Origin: Paludibacter sp. | Lineage (GTDB): Bacteria; Bacteroidota; Bacteroidia; Bacteroidales; Paludibacteraceae | Assembly: GCA_024709185.1 (NCBI GenBank) | Contig: JANJXE010000080.1 | Coordinates: 1-14,317 of the forward strand | Direction of reading: 5' to 3' | Length of the DNA: 14,317 nucleotides | Shown: positions 5,961 through 14,317 of the stretch, in pieces | Layout of the letters: each line of letters opens with the position of its first letter | Numbering within the stretch: the first letter of the stretch is position 1 | The notes under the pieces: model-generated | What the model was told of the DNA's origin: nothing | Databases searched by the model: none | Seen by the model: only the letters and a program-made list of their open reading frames with translations | Made by a program: the position numbers and the translations under genes

Positions 5961-8183
5961 TCAAAACAGGCTCCACGCGACAGTCAATCCTGCCATTACA
6001 ATCGAAACCATGCTCATCAGTTTAATCAGAATATTCAGCGATGGGCCCGAAGTATCCTTGAAAGGATCGCCCACTGTATCACCCACCACGGTAGCTTTAT
6101 GATTATCCGAACCTTTACCACCCAGATTACCTTCTTCAACGTATTTTTTTGCGTTGTCCCAGGCACCACCGGCATTAGCCATGAAGATAGCCAATACAAA
6201 ACCAGCGCTTAGTCCACCAATGAGCAGACCCAGTACTCCGGCCACACCAAAGATAACACCCACTACTACCGGCACTGCAATAGCCAGAATCGAAGGGAAC
6301 ATCATTTCGCGTTGTGCACCTTTGGTTGATATTTCAACGCAGCGTGCATAATCGGGTTCAGCTTTTCCTTCCATGATACCTGCAATTTCGCGGAACTGAC
6401 GACGTACTTCTTCCACCATACTCTGGGCAGCACGACCCACAGCATTCATGGTTAAACCGCAGAACAGGAAGGCCATCATAGCACCAATAAACACACCCAC
6501 CAACACGATAGGATTCATCAGGGTAACATTATAGTACACCATAAAATCGGCAAACGAAGCCACTTTAATTGCAGCCGCATCCATTTTCACAGCACCTACC
6601 TGTGCCAAACCATCGCCAGCAGCTTCTGCAATACGCACCAGTGCAATTTTAATTTCTTCGATATACGAAGCCAACAAGGCCAGCGCTGTGAGGGCTGCCG
6701 AACCAATGGCAAAACCTTTACCAGTAGCAGCAGTCGTATTTCCAAGTGCATCGAGGGCATCGGTTCGCTGACGCACTTCCTTACCCAGACCACTCATTTC
6801 GGCATTACCACCCGCATTATCGGCAATCGGTCCGTACGCATCAGTTGCCAGGGTGATTCCAAGTGTAGAAAGCATACCCACAGCGGCAATTCCAATTCCA
6901 TACAATCCCAGACTCAGGCTCGAAGCAGATAAATAGTTAGAAAGATCGAACTGTATCGCACTAAGATAGGCCAGCACAATGGCAAAACCAATCGTAATAA
7001 CAGGGATAGCCGTTGAAATCATACCAAGTCCGAGACCGGAGATAATAACTGTGGCCGGACCTGTTTTAGCACTTTCGGCCACTTTTTGAGTAGGACGGTA
7101 CGAATGCGAAGTATAATATTCAGTTGATTGTCCGATAATGATACCAGCTACCAAACCAACGATTACCGAGAAAGAGATACCCACCCAGTTTTGAATTTGC
7201 AGACCGTAGAGGATGGCGAAGGTAGAAATTGCGATAAGCAACGAGCTTACATTCACACCCTTACCCAATGCTGAAAGTAACTCTTTCATTTTTGCACCTT
7301 CCCTTGTACGAACCATGTAAATACCAATAATTGAAAGAATAACCCCTACTGAGGCAATTAACATTGGTGCAAAAACAGCTTTTACCTGCATTGCAGGATC
7401 GAGCATAAAGGCTGAGGCACCCAGAGCAGCTGTAGCGAGGATGGAGCCGGCGTACGACTCATAGAGATCGGCACCCATACCGGCCACATCACCTACATTG
7501 TCGCCCACGTTATCGGCTATGGTGGCCGGGTTGCGCGGATCATCTTCCGGAATTCCTGCTTCCACCTTTCCTACCAGGTCGGCGCCCACATCGGCCGCTT
7601 TCGTATAAATACCCCCTCCCACACGGGCAAATAAAGCCTGGGTAGAAGCACCCATCCCGAAAGTAAGCATGGTAGTAGTAATGTAAATCATTTTGTGCGC
7701 AGCATCCACTTCCTCCACAAAATGGTCGAGGATGAGGTACCACACCGAAATATCGAGCAGGGCAAGACCAACTACAGTGAGTCCCATCACCGCACCCGAG
7801 CGGAAGGCCACCTGTAAACCGCTGTTTAAGGAGTTCTTAGCGGCATTGGCCGTACGGGCCGAAGCATAAGTGGCTGTCTTCATCCCGAAGAAACCAGCCA
7901 GTCCGGAGAAGAAACCACCAGTCAGGAAGGCAAAGGGTACCCATGCATTTTGTAAATTAAAATAAGCCATCACAGCAAAAATCAAGGCCAGTACCACAAA
8001 TACGATGGTTACAACCTTGTATTGCTGACGCAGATAGGCCATGGCTCCCGTGCGAACGTGAAGCGCAATTTTTTTCATTGTATCGGTTCCTTCGCTTTCC
8101 TTCATCATCTGTTTGAAGAAATAATACGCAAAACCCAACGCCACAATGGAGGCTAACGGTACGAAATAAATAACTTGTTCCAT
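5961..8183 (-). CDS. hppA: Membrane-bound ion-translocating pyrophosphatase, K+-dependent
   Basis: This encodes a 740-residue integral membrane pyrophosphatase that couples hydrolysis of cytoplasmic diphosphate to H+ and/or Na+ export across the inner membrane. Many hydrophobic helices alternate with the conserved catalytic loops: [20 protein letters not shown] from residue 195, DNVGDNVGD (224-232), [17 protein letters not shown] (448-464) and a C-terminal block with [19 protein letters not shown]. The motif [10 protein letters not shown] (481-490) has alanine where K+-independent enzymes have lysine, so the enzyme should need K+. [10 protein letters not shown] places a glutamate (E242) at the position used by Na+-pumping and Na+,H+-pumping members. 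Ion choice cannot be settled from sequence. It starts 32 nt after the stop of the M48 protease gene on the same strand; no clear own promoter was found, so co-transcription is likely. Confidence 0.95.
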   Translation of the reverse strand: MEQVIYFVPLASIVALGFAYYFFKQMMKESEGTDTMKKIALHVRTGAMAYLRQQYKVVTIVFVVLALIFAVMAYFNLQNAWVPFAFLTGGFFSGLAGFFGMKTATYASARTANAAKNSLNSGLQVAFRSGAVMGLTVVGLALLDISVWYLILDHFVEEVDAAHKMIYITTTMLTFGMGASTQALFARVGGGIYTKAADVGADLVGKVEAGIPEDDPRNPATIADNVGDNVGDVAGMGADLYESYAGSILATAALGASAFMLDPAMQVKAVFAPMLIASVGVILSIIGIYMVRTREGAKMKELLSALGKGVNVSSLLIAISTFAILYGLQIQNWVGISFSVIVGLVAGIIIGQSTEYYTSHSYRPTQKVAESAKTGPATVIISGLGLGMISTAIPVITIGFAIVLAYLSAIQFDLSNYLSASSLSLGLYGIGIAAVGMLSTLGITLATDAYGPIADNAGGNAEMSGLGKEVRQRTDALDALGNTTAATGKGFAIGSAALTALALLASYIEEIKIALVRIAEAAGDGLAQVGAVKMDAAAIKVASFADFMVYYNVTLMNPIVLVGVFIGAMMAFLFCGLTMNAVGRAAQSMVEEVRRQFREIAGIMEGKAEPDYARCVEISTKGAQREMMFPSILAIAVPVVVGVIFGVAGVLGLLIGGLSAGFVLAIFMANAGGAWDNAKKYVEEGNLGGKGSDNHKATVVGDTVGDPFKDTSGPSLNILIKLMSMVSIVMAGLTVAWSLF

Positions 8184-8215
8184 GCTTTAAACTATTAGAT
8201 TTGTAAATGAGTAAT

Positions 8216-9445
8216 TTATGTGTGAATCTTTTTTATTCGCTGGTATAGAGTAGGATGTGAATAGTTGAAGAAAACATAGAGCGGATGAGGAGTGAGATTA
8301 CTCAACGAAGTAGATGAGAGTTTTTTCAATGCAGAGATAAGAAATTCGCCATACCCATACTGCGCTGCATAACCATCGGCCTGGTACTCGTGGCGACGGG
8401 AAAACACATTCCCCAGCAGGTCGAACGCCATCGATACAGGAGTGTATATCGTAAAAAACACAAGAGCATTTAAATGAAAAGAAGCTTCGGTACCGCCGGC
8501 TGCAAGCGCTGGTAAATCGCTGCCGAGAGTTAATCCAAGCAGGTAAAACAAGACCAGATTAAAAGGAAGTGTCAACAGAAAACCCTTCAACACATGGCGG
8601 TGTTTGTAATGACCAATTTCGTGCGCCAATACAGCTACAATCTCCTCTGTCGACATTTGGTCTATCAACGTATCGTATAAAACAATGCGTTTTTTAGGAC
8701 CAATTCCGGAAAAATAGGCATTGGCTTTGGTCGAGCGTTTGGAGCCATCAATTACGAAAATATTATCCAGTTTAAAACCGGCTTTATCAGCAAATGAAGA
8801 AATAGCTTTGCGAAGTTCACCATCCTGCAAGGGAGTTTGCTTATTAAACAAAGGCACAATGAGCTCCGAATAAAACATGCTCATCACCACCCCGATCAGT
8901 GTCACAATCCCAAAGGTGAGCAGCCAGAAATACGTACTTGTTAGCTGATACACCCATACAATAACCGCCAGAATAAGTCCGCCCAACACCATCATCAGCA
9001 AGGTCGATTTCAACTTATCGAGCACAAAAAGCCGAGGAGTCACTTTGTTAAAACCGAATCGTTCTTCTATAACAAAGGTATCGTAGATATCAAAAGGAAT
9101 ATTCAGGATATCGCTAACCAAAAATAACACTCCGAAAAATACTAAAGAACGTAAAATTTCGTTATCGGTAATAGGTTGCAGCACCGAATCGAGCCAGCCG
9201 AATCCGCCGGTGAGATACATCACTGCGATCAATACAAAATTAAAGGTGGCAGTGTACATGCCAAAACGGGAATTGGTACGGAAATAATCCTGCTGACGGA
9301 AGTAGTTTTCATCAGTGTAGACATCTGAAATTTCGGAAGGAAGAGGCTGAAGCGAATTACGTATGTTAAGGGCCGACAACACCCTGCTTAAAGCAAATTC
9401 AGCGGTAAGAATCAACAGTATCGCAACTAAAAGCAATGTGGGCAT
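8216..9445 (-). CDS. M48 family membrane metalloprotease (Ste24/CAAX protease-like)
   Basis: This encodes a 409-residue polytopic zinc protease of the M48A (Ste24-like) family, acting at the inner membrane on misfolded or processed membrane and secreted proteins; the natural substrate in bacteria is mostly unknown. Visible marks are the N-terminal hydrophobic helix, several further helices up to about residue 190, the conserved stretch KRSTKANAYFSG (235-247), the zinc motif HEIGH (275-279), a third ligand E353 in RRHEYQAD, and SHPTLYQRI near the C-terminus. The ATG at 9445 is preferred: it gives the normal family length and starts downstream of a good promoter at 9484-9514. Extending to the next in-frame ATG (9562) would run through that promoter and add an atypical leader. 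The pyrophosphatase gene follows after 32 nt. Confidence 0.9.
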   Translation of the reverse strand: MPTLLLVAILLILTAEFALSRVLSALNIRNSLQPLPSEISDVYTDENYFRQQDYFRTNSRFGMYTATFNFVLIAVMYLTGGFGWLDSVLQPITDNEILRSLVFFGVLFLVSDILNIPFDIYDTFVIEERFGFNKVTPRLFVLDKLKSTLLMMVLGGLILAVIVWVYQLTSTYFWLLTFGIVTLIGVVMSMFYSELIVPLFNKQTPLQDGELRKAISSFADKAGFKLDNIFVIDGSKRSTKANAYFSGIGPKKRIVLYDTLIDQMSTEEIVAVLAHEIGHYKHRHVLKGFLLTLPFNLVLFYLLGLTLGSDLPALAAGGTEASFHLNALVFFTIYTPVSMAFDLLGNVFSRRHEYQADGYAAQYGYGEFLISALKKLSSTSLSNLTPHPLYVFFNYSHPTLYQRIKKIHT

Positions 9446-9483
9446 GTGGTTAACAATTTGAACAAATGGTCGTTTTCGCGACA

Positions 9484-9514
9484 CAAAAGTAAAAAAAATG
9501 TGCAGATTCACGAA
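9484..9514 (-). promoter_or_regulatory. Promoter of the M48 protease/pyrophosphatase pair
   Basis: On the minus strand TTCG (plus-strand 9511-9514) is followed after 19 bp by TACTTTTG (plus-strand 9484-9491), a perfect TAnnTTTG -7 element. The expected transcription start near 9477 leaves about 32 nt before the chosen ATG at 9445. It overlaps nothing else and lies back to back with the rightward promoter. Confidence 0.6.
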
Positions 9515-9518
9515 ATAA

Positions 9519-9549
9519 TTTGAAAATATAATCTTTAAAAGTATCTTTG
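9519..9549 (+). promoter_or_regulatory. Promoter of the phosphoesterase-ABC importer-tilS operon
   Basis: TTTG (9519-9522), a 19-bp spacer and TATCTTTG (9542-9549) match the Bacteroidota primary promoter consensus at every specified base. Transcription should start near 9556, giving a leader of about 20 nt to the ATG at 9577. No further promoter was seen before tilS, consistent with one operon. Confidence 0.75.
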
Positions 9550-9576
9550 TTCCCTCAATCATAACTCAACATATAT

Positions 9577-10776
9577 ATGCGTTTTTATACATTGGCTCTT
9601 GTATTTCTGTTACTTACCGTAATACTACCCGATCTGTTTTTTTACCTGAAATTAAGAAAACACAAGGCAAAACCTCTGCTAATAATTCTTAATTTCGTTC
9701 CGGCGGTGTTCTTTTTGGGCGCATTTCTGTTTATGAAATTTGCCAGTGATGAAAATTTCGATCCGAAAACCTTCAATATTTTCATGTGGATTAACTTTGG
9801 CTTTATGCTGATTTACATCCCTAAGTTGATCTACATTCTGTTTCATTTTTTGAATTACCTGGTTAATCTTTTTTTGAAAGAAAAGATTTACCTGATACGC
9901 TATGCCGGCGTGTTGGTGGCTATGTTTACCATTATTCTGATGACCCACGGAGCCTTTGTGAATCCAAAAAATCCACAGCTGAGAACGGTAGAAGTTCCCA
10001 TTCAAAACCTTCCGGAAGCTTTCAATAACTATAAAATTGTGCACATTTCCGACATCCATCTCGGAAGTTGGGGCAGTAATCACAGTTATTTCGAACCGGC
10101 AATCAGGCTAATCAATGAACAGGAAGCCGATTTGCTGATTTTTTCGGGCGATATGGTGAATAATTACCAGGAAGAAATGCGAGGCTGGGCACCCTTATTT
10201 CAGCAACTGAAAGCCCGTGATGGAAAGTTTGCAGTATTAGGAAATCATGATTATGGCGATTACTCTGAATGGGATAGCCCTGAGCACAAAGTTGCCAATC
10301 TCGACTCGGTAAAAATGCATCTTAAAAATTTTGGATTTACCTTATTGTTGAATGAGTTTACAAATTTAAAAAGAGATAGCGCAACGCTGGAATTGTTGGG
10401 TGTGGAAAATTGGGGCAAACCACCCTTCCCTAAGTATGGGAATCTGGACAAAACACTTCAGGGCACAAAACCTGGTGAACCCAAGATTTTGATTTCCCAC
10501 GATCCATCGCACTGGAAAGGGGAAATCCTGAATCATCCCGACATCGCATTAACTTTGGCGGGGCATACACATGCAGCACAAATGGCTTTCAACTGGTACG
10601 GCAAAATGGTATCTCCTTCCTCGTGGATTTACAAGGAATGGGATGGTTTATACAAGGAAGGATCGCAATATTTATACATCACGCGCGGACTCGGATTTAT
10701 TGGAATTCCGGTACGTATAGGAGTCGCACGTCCTGAGGTAACACTTATAAAACTGGTTCCGGCAACTATACAATGA
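9577..10776 (+). CDS. Membrane-anchored metallophosphoesterase (YkuE/YaeI-like)
   Basis: This encodes a 399-residue protein. Four hydrophobic segments (about residues 4-24, 34-53, 68-98 and 107-123) form a membrane domain, followed by a calcineurin-like phosphoesterase domain. All signature blocks are present: DIHLG (D159, H161), SGDMV (D192), GNHD (222-225), SHDP (H308) and AGHTH (GHTH at 329-332), which bind two metal ions. The C-terminal TRGLGFIGIPVRIGVARPEV is typical of the YkuE/YaeI type, members of which have been linked to lipid or lipid-linked phosphate hydrolysis at the membrane; the substrate here is unknown. The long multi-helix N-terminus is more than a simple anchor. Its TGA overlaps the start of the next gene by four bases (ATGA), implying translational coupling. 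Confidence 0.92.
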   Translation: MRFYTLALVFLLLTVILPDLFFYLKLRKHKAKPLLIILNFVPAVFFLGAFLFMKFASDENFDPKTFNIFMWINFGFMLIYIPKLIYILFHFLNYLVNLFLKEKIYLIRYAGVLVAMFTIILMTHGAFVNPKNPQLRTVEVPIQNLPEAFNNYKIVHISDIHLGSWGSNHSYFEPAIRLINEQEADLLIFSGDMVNNYQEEMRGWAPLFQQLKARDGKFAVLGNHDYGDYSEWDSPEHKVANLDSVKMHLKNFGFTLLLNEFTNLKRDSATLELLGVENWGKPPFPKYGNLDKTLQGTKPGEPKILISHDPSHWKGEILNHPDIALTLAGHTHAAQMAFNWYGKMVSPSSWIYKEWDGLYKEGSQYLYITRGLGFIGIPVRIGVARPEVTLIKLVPATIQ

Positions 10777-11735
10777 AACAACTGTTCCAACATATACTAC
10801 TGATCGTATGCATTACAACACTACTGTTCGGCTGTAGCAACTCCCCGGGTGACGAAATTGTAATTGCCATTCCCGATGGACCTTCAGTTATCAGTATGAT
10901 GCGCATTATTGACCAGCCGCCTGTGATAGATGGAAAGCAGGTAAAAGTGATGGTGCAATCGGAACCTTTGCAAATCCAGGCTATGATGGTGCAAAATAAA
11001 CTCGATTTTGCCATGTTGCCCACAGTGATGGCAGCCAACCTGTACAACAAGAATGTAAATTACCGCTTGCTGGCTATTCCGGTCTGGGGAACCTTGTATG
11101 TTGTCACCAATGACAGTACTATTCACGATACCAGCGACTTAAACGACCTGACAATTCATATTTTCGGACAAGGCGCCACAGCAGATGTATTGTTCAGGCA
11201 TTACATGAAGTCAAAGCAACTCAGGAATATTCATATTGATTATAGTTTTAATACAAATCAGGAAGTAGCCCTGGCACTACTCAATCGCACAATCAGTACA
11301 GCTATCGTTTCCGAACCATTAGTCAGTATGCTCATCAGTAGAGACAGCAAACTAAAAATCATCAGTGAACTCACAGTGGAGACAAATCAGAATCACTTGC
11401 AAAAAAACATGTTTGCACAAACTGCACTGTTGGTAAGGTCCGATTTTCTGGAAAAGCATCCCGAATATGTTCGTAAAATGGTTTCCCACGTGGAAGCCAG
11501 TTGTATGTACACTATGCTTCGGCCTGAAAAAATTGCATCGCTGATGGTTGAGTATAAATTTGCCGACGATATCGCCACAGCCATGCGATCGATCCCCTTG
11601 TGTAATATCGATTTTGTTAAAGCATCGGCTATCAGGGAAGAAATCGGCAGATATCTGAATATCTTCTACACTTTCGATCCTGCCAGTATAGGTGGGAAAC
11701 TGCCCGACGAAGCATTTATTGTTGATGAAGAGTAG
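10773..11735 (+). CDS. Lipoprotein solute-binding protein of a NitT/TauT-type ABC importer
   Basis: This encodes a 320-residue periplasmic binding protein tethered by lipid. The signal peptide ends in LLFGC, making cysteine 21 the lipidated residue. The mature protein has the SsuA/NMT1-like plan: an early GPSVISMMRI loop, MMVQNKLDFAMLPTVMAANL where this family recognises whether substrate-binding strands are occupied, IFGQGATADVLFRHYM at the hinge, and VALALLNRTISTAIVSEPLV in the second lobe. Such proteins bind small organic molecules (sulfonates, nitrate, thiamine precursors, aromatic acids); the ligand cannot be read from sequence. The start overlaps the phosphoesterase stop by 4 nt, and its own stop lies 11 nt inside the downstream fused permease-ATPase gene, which is surely its partner. 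Confidence 0.85.
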   Translation: MKQLFQHILLIVCITTLLFGCSNSPGDEIVIAIPDGPSVISMMRIIDQPPVIDGKQVKVMVQSEPLQIQAMMVQNKLDFAMLPTVMAANLYNKNVNYRLLAIPVWGTLYVVTNDSTIHDTSDLNDLTIHIFGQGATADVLFRHYMKSKQLRNIHIDYSFNTNQEVALALLNRTISTAIVSEPLVSMLISRDSKLKIISELTVETNQNHLQKNMFAQTALLVRSDFLEKHPEYVRKMVSHVEASCMYTMLRPEKIASLMVEYKFADDIATAMRSIPLCNIDFVKASAIREEIGRYLNIFYTFDPASIGGKLPDEAFIVDEE

Positions 11736-13110
11736 ACCCTCACCTGCCTGGATTAGCATTGCTGCCATAGTATTACTCTGGCAGCTTGCAGCAGACCGAA
11801 TCCAGCATCCGGCCCTTTTCCCTTCAGTTTTACAATTGATAAAAGAAATTGCAGTGCTTGCGGGTTCACTCCCGTTTTATCAATCCATCTTTCTCACCAT
11901 TCTCAGGGGTTTTGAGGCTTTCCTGTTGGCTACACTAATTGCACTTCCGGCATCGGTTATCGCTCTGCATTCTTCCTTTTGGAAATCGTTCTTTCACCCG
12001 CTGGTAGTTATTTTGCGTTCCATTCCGGTGATTGCGGTGGTATTAATAGCCCTGTTATTACTCACACCTACGAACTTGCCCATTATCATTGGGTGTATCA
12101 CCATGTTGCCTATCCTGTATCAGAACTTTCTGAGTGCCTGGGAAAACACCGACCCTAAACTGGTGGAGATGGCCCGCTTCTATCGCAAATCATTGCTGCA
12201 ACGTTTTCGCTACGTCTATTTTCTTCAATCAAAAGAGTTATTGTTTGCAGGTCTGGCTACAGCAATAGGATTTGGCTGGCGGGCAATCATCATCGGAGAA
12301 GTACTTTCCAGTCCGTCGATGGGGATTGGAGCATTAATGAAAAAGTCACAGGCCTACATCGACATGCCCGGTTTGCTATCCTGGACACTGGTAGCGATTA
12401 CCTGGGGATTTGTGGCAGAAAAAGTGATTTCATTAGTAGCGACGCAACCTTACACCATCAGAATAAATCAAAAAACCAAATCAAGCTCCATTCAGTTAGC
12501 AAAAGCTATTCGTAAAGTAAGCATTACTAATCTGAATTACATCACTGAGACATCACAAGTCTTTAAGCAGTTCAATTTGCAACTTGATAACTCAAAACTG
12601 TCAATTTTATCCACCCCCTCAGGAACCGGCAAAACAACACTCCTTTTAATATTGGCCGATTTGTTGAAAAAGAATTCCGGAAAAATTGACCTTAGCAAAA
12701 TATTAAGCTGTTCGTATTCATTTCAGGACAAGCGTTTAATCTCAGGCATGACCACCTTTCAGAATATTGCATTTGTACTACCTGATTTTCCATCAATCAG
12801 CAAAACAGAAGCAGAACGCATCGAAATGCTGATTAACAAATTCGAATTAACTGCTTATCATTCGAGTCCTGTATCAACACTAAGCGGTGGAGAGCAACAA
12901 AGGGTAGCACTTGCACGTGCATTGATAATGCAATCTGATTTGATTTTGCTGGATGAACCTCTTACAGGTATAGATCATGCTCTGAAGAGTAAAATCATTG
13001 AATTTATGGAGCAGGAATTCATGGAATACAATCCATTGGTTATATGGGCAACCCATGAGCCTTTGAAAACTAAGCAACTGGAACAACTAATTATTACCAA
13101 ATTTGAATGA
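11725..13110 (+). CDS. Fused ABC importer: permease and ATPase in one chain
   Basis: This encodes a 461-residue protein joining an SsuC-like permease (about residues 1-245) to an ABC ATPase (about 265-461). The permease has several hydrophobic helices and a cytoplasmic coupling loop around 140-192 (PKLVEMARFYRKSLLQRF, GFGWRAIIIGEVL). The ATPase has Walker A TPSGTGKT (297-304), Q-loop Q334, signature LSGGEQQR (386-393), Walker B LILLDE (406-411) and the switch histidine in WATHEP (444). In this importer family the two parts are normally separate genes, so one polypeptide per half-transporter is unusual. Threonine replaces the first glycine of Walker A, and the NBD is short. The ATG at 11725 gives an 11-nt overlap with the binding-protein gene and a typical short N-terminus; a start at 11692 would add a polar leader. 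Confidence 0.88.
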   Translation: MKSRPSPAWISIAAIVLLWQLAADRIQHPALFPSVLQLIKEIAVLAGSLPFYQSIFLTILRGFEAFLLATLIALPASVIALHSSFWKSFFHPLVVILRSIPVIAVVLIALLLLTPTNLPIIIGCITMLPILYQNFLSAWENTDPKLVEMARFYRKSLLQRFRYVYFLQSKELLFAGLATAIGFGWRAIIIGEVLSSPSMGIGALMKKSQAYIDMPGLLSWTLVAITWGFVAEKVISLVATQPYTIRINQKTKSSSIQLAKAIRKVSITNLNYITETSQVFKQFNLQLDNSKLSILSTPSGTGKTTLLLILADLLKKNSGKIDLSKILSCSYSFQDKRLISGMTTFQNIAFVLPDFPSISKTEAERIEMLINKFELTAYHSSPVSTLSGGEQQRVALARALIMQSDLILLDEPLTGIDHALKSKIIEFMEQEFMEYNPLVIWATHEPLKTKQLEQLIITKFE

Positions 13111-14317
13111 AAAAGTCTACACTAGAAAATAAGGTAAAAAAGTTTATTGATCTGAAGCACCTGATCAGCAATGAACAGCCCATTATTGTTGGTGTAAGTG
13201 GCGGGGCCGATTCAGTAGCTTTGTTGCATATTTTACACCGTTTAGGACACCAGTGTATCGTTGCTCATTGTAACTTCCAGCTCCGGGGTGAAGAGTCGGA
13301 TCGTGACGAACAATTTACCCAAAAGCTGGCGGAAGATTTAAACCTAACCTTTCGTGTAATTCACTTCTCTACCCTTTCTTATGCTCATGACAATACTATC
13401 TCGATTGAAATGGCTGCCAGGGAGCTTCGGTACAACTGGTTTGAAGAACTTAGATGTCATTACAATGCCGGATACATTGCAGTAGGTCATCATGCCGATG
13501 ATTCCATCGAAACCATGCTGATGAATCTGACCCGGGGCAGCGGATTAAAAGGTTTGCGGGGAATTCAACCTACTAAAGGCTTTATTATCCGCCCGTTGTT
13601 GATAACAGATAGAAAAGAAATTATCACTTATCTTGCAGATAATCAGTTAAGTTACATTACCGATTCAACCAATTTGGATACAGATTTTACCCGTAATAAA
13701 ATCCGTCATCAGTTAGTACCACTGCTCCTATCGATTAATCCCTCCTTTAACCTTACAATCCGTGATACAATCAACGCATTAAATGAAAGTTATGAGTTCC
13801 AGTACAATCAGTTGGAGCTGTTAACAAAAAAGTTGGTGATTACAGAAAACAACCGTATCCTGATTGAAATACTTCCTTTTCTTAAATTGCCCAATTCCCG
13901 GTTTGTTTTAAGTGAATTGCTTACCCGGTTTCAGTTTAACTATTCACAGGCAGCAGATATCTATTCTTCTCTGACAAGAATTAGCGGAAAATTGTTTTAT
14001 TCTGAGACCCATCAGTTGGTGAAAGATCGTACCCATCTGATTATTTCACCTCTGCAAAACACCTTCCACTCTCTGGATGTGTCGCTGGATATAAAAAGTT
14101 TTCAACGAGAAGCTGATTATCAATTATCCGTAAATCCTCAAATTGCTCACCTCGATGCCGATACCCTTCATTTTCCACTATCAGTACGTAACTGGCAGGC
14201 TGTATATTTTTTTTATCCCCTTGTAATAAATAAAATAAAAAAAATCAGTGATTTTCTTACCGACATTAAACTAGACAGAGTAAGCAAAAACGACGTAAAA
14301 GTGGTCACTCAACAGGT
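13107..14317 (+). CDS. tilS: tRNA(Ile)-lysidine synthetase, cut by window edge
   Basis: The first 403 codons of TilS are present and the frame is still open at the window edge. TilS uses ATP to attach lysine to C34 of the CAU-anticodon tRNA-Ile so that it reads AUA; it is essential in most bacteria. The PP-loop SGGADS is at residues 31-36, followed by HCNFQLRGEESDRDE (54-68), IEMAARELRY (100-109), HHADDSIET (128-136) with NLTRGSGLKGL, and TDSTN...RNKIRHQLVPLL, all hallmarks of the N-terminal domain. The C-terminal domain is recognisable (SVRNWQAVYFFYP, KKISDFLTDIK), but the usual GD-x-F-x-P-x-G pattern reads AVYFFYPLV, so its glycines and the aspartate are lost. The ATG overlaps the stop of the fused transporter by four bases, making tilS the fourth gene of the operon. 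Confidence 0.94.
   Translation, partial: MKKSTLENKVKKFIDLKHLISNEQPIIVGVSGGADSVALLHILHRLGHQCIVAHCNFQLRGEESDRDEQFTQKLAEDLNLTFRVIHFSTLSYAHDNTISIEMAARELRYNWFEELRCHYNAGYIAVGHHADDSIETMLMNLTRGSGLKGLRGIQPTKGFIIRPLLITDRKEIITYLADNQLSYITDSTNLDTDFTRNKIRHQLVPLLLSINPSFNLTIRDTINALNESYEFQYNQLELLTKKLVITENNRILIEILPFLKLPNSRFVLSELLTRFQFNYSQAADIYSSLTRISGKLFYSETHQLVKDRTHLIISPLQNTFHSLDVSLDIKSFQREADYQLSVNPQIAHLDADTLHFPLSVRNWQAVYFFYPLVINKIKKISDFLTDIKLDRVSKNDVKVVTQQ

Noticed and set aside
9446..9562. N-terminal extension of the M48 protease to an upstream ATG
   Set aside because: It would translate through the consensus promoter at 9484-9514 and add a leader not typical of the family.
11692..11724. Upstream start of the fused transporter giving 11 extra residues
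   Set aside because: The extra residues are polar and lie within the binding-protein gene; the ATG at 11725 gives a short overlap and a normal permease N-terminus.

Overview
The window looks like a chromosomal segment of a member of the Bacteroidota, probably a Bacteroidales-type anaerobe. The evidence is several copies of the phylum-specific promoter pattern TTTG-N19/20-TAnnTTTG (for example 9519-9549 and 3-34), Rhs core sequence of a recognisable Bacteroidetes style, and a membrane pyrophosphatase with the K+-dependent, Na+-pump-like signature. No RNA gene, CRISPR array or transposase was seen.

Region 1 (about 1-4030, all on the minus strand) is an accessory Rhs/polymorphic-toxin locus in decay. 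Read from right to left it holds: a 5'-truncated Rhs core with one in-frame TAA at 3422-3424; its intact C-terminal tip, which resembles the type 23 toxin group; a lipoprotein gene 17 nt downstream, the best candidate for immunity; a 77-codon relic of a second, different Rhs core, starting at the codon after the lipoprotein stop; a start-less 58-codon frame; and two coupled, probably paralogous small proteins. The far left is AT-rich, with a good promoter firing out of the window. The Rhs core is richer in G+C than the tip, lipoprotein and small genes, as expected for recombining cassettes.

Region 2 (4144-9445) is conserved housekeeping sequence. A two-domain ABC-F ATPase on the plus strand converges on a minus-strand pair, a Ste24-like M48 membrane protease followed 32 nt later by the membrane pyrophosphatase. 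Between the convergent ends lies a 17-bp perfect inverted repeat that probably terminates both transcripts.

Region 3 (9484-14317) begins with back-to-back promoters serving the M48 protease and a rightward, tightly overlapping operon: a membrane-anchored metallophosphoesterase, a lipoprotein solute-binding protein of the NitT/TauT (SsuA/NMT1-like) type, a single-chain importer in which permease and ATPase are fused, and tilS (tRNA-Ile lysidine synthetase), cut by the window edge. Junctions overlap by 4, 11 and 4 nt. The substrate of the fused transporter cannot be read from the sequence.

The items most worth a second look are the layered Rhs toxin/immunity remnants, the fused permease-ATPase importer with a non-consensus Walker A, and the eroded C-terminal motif of TilS.
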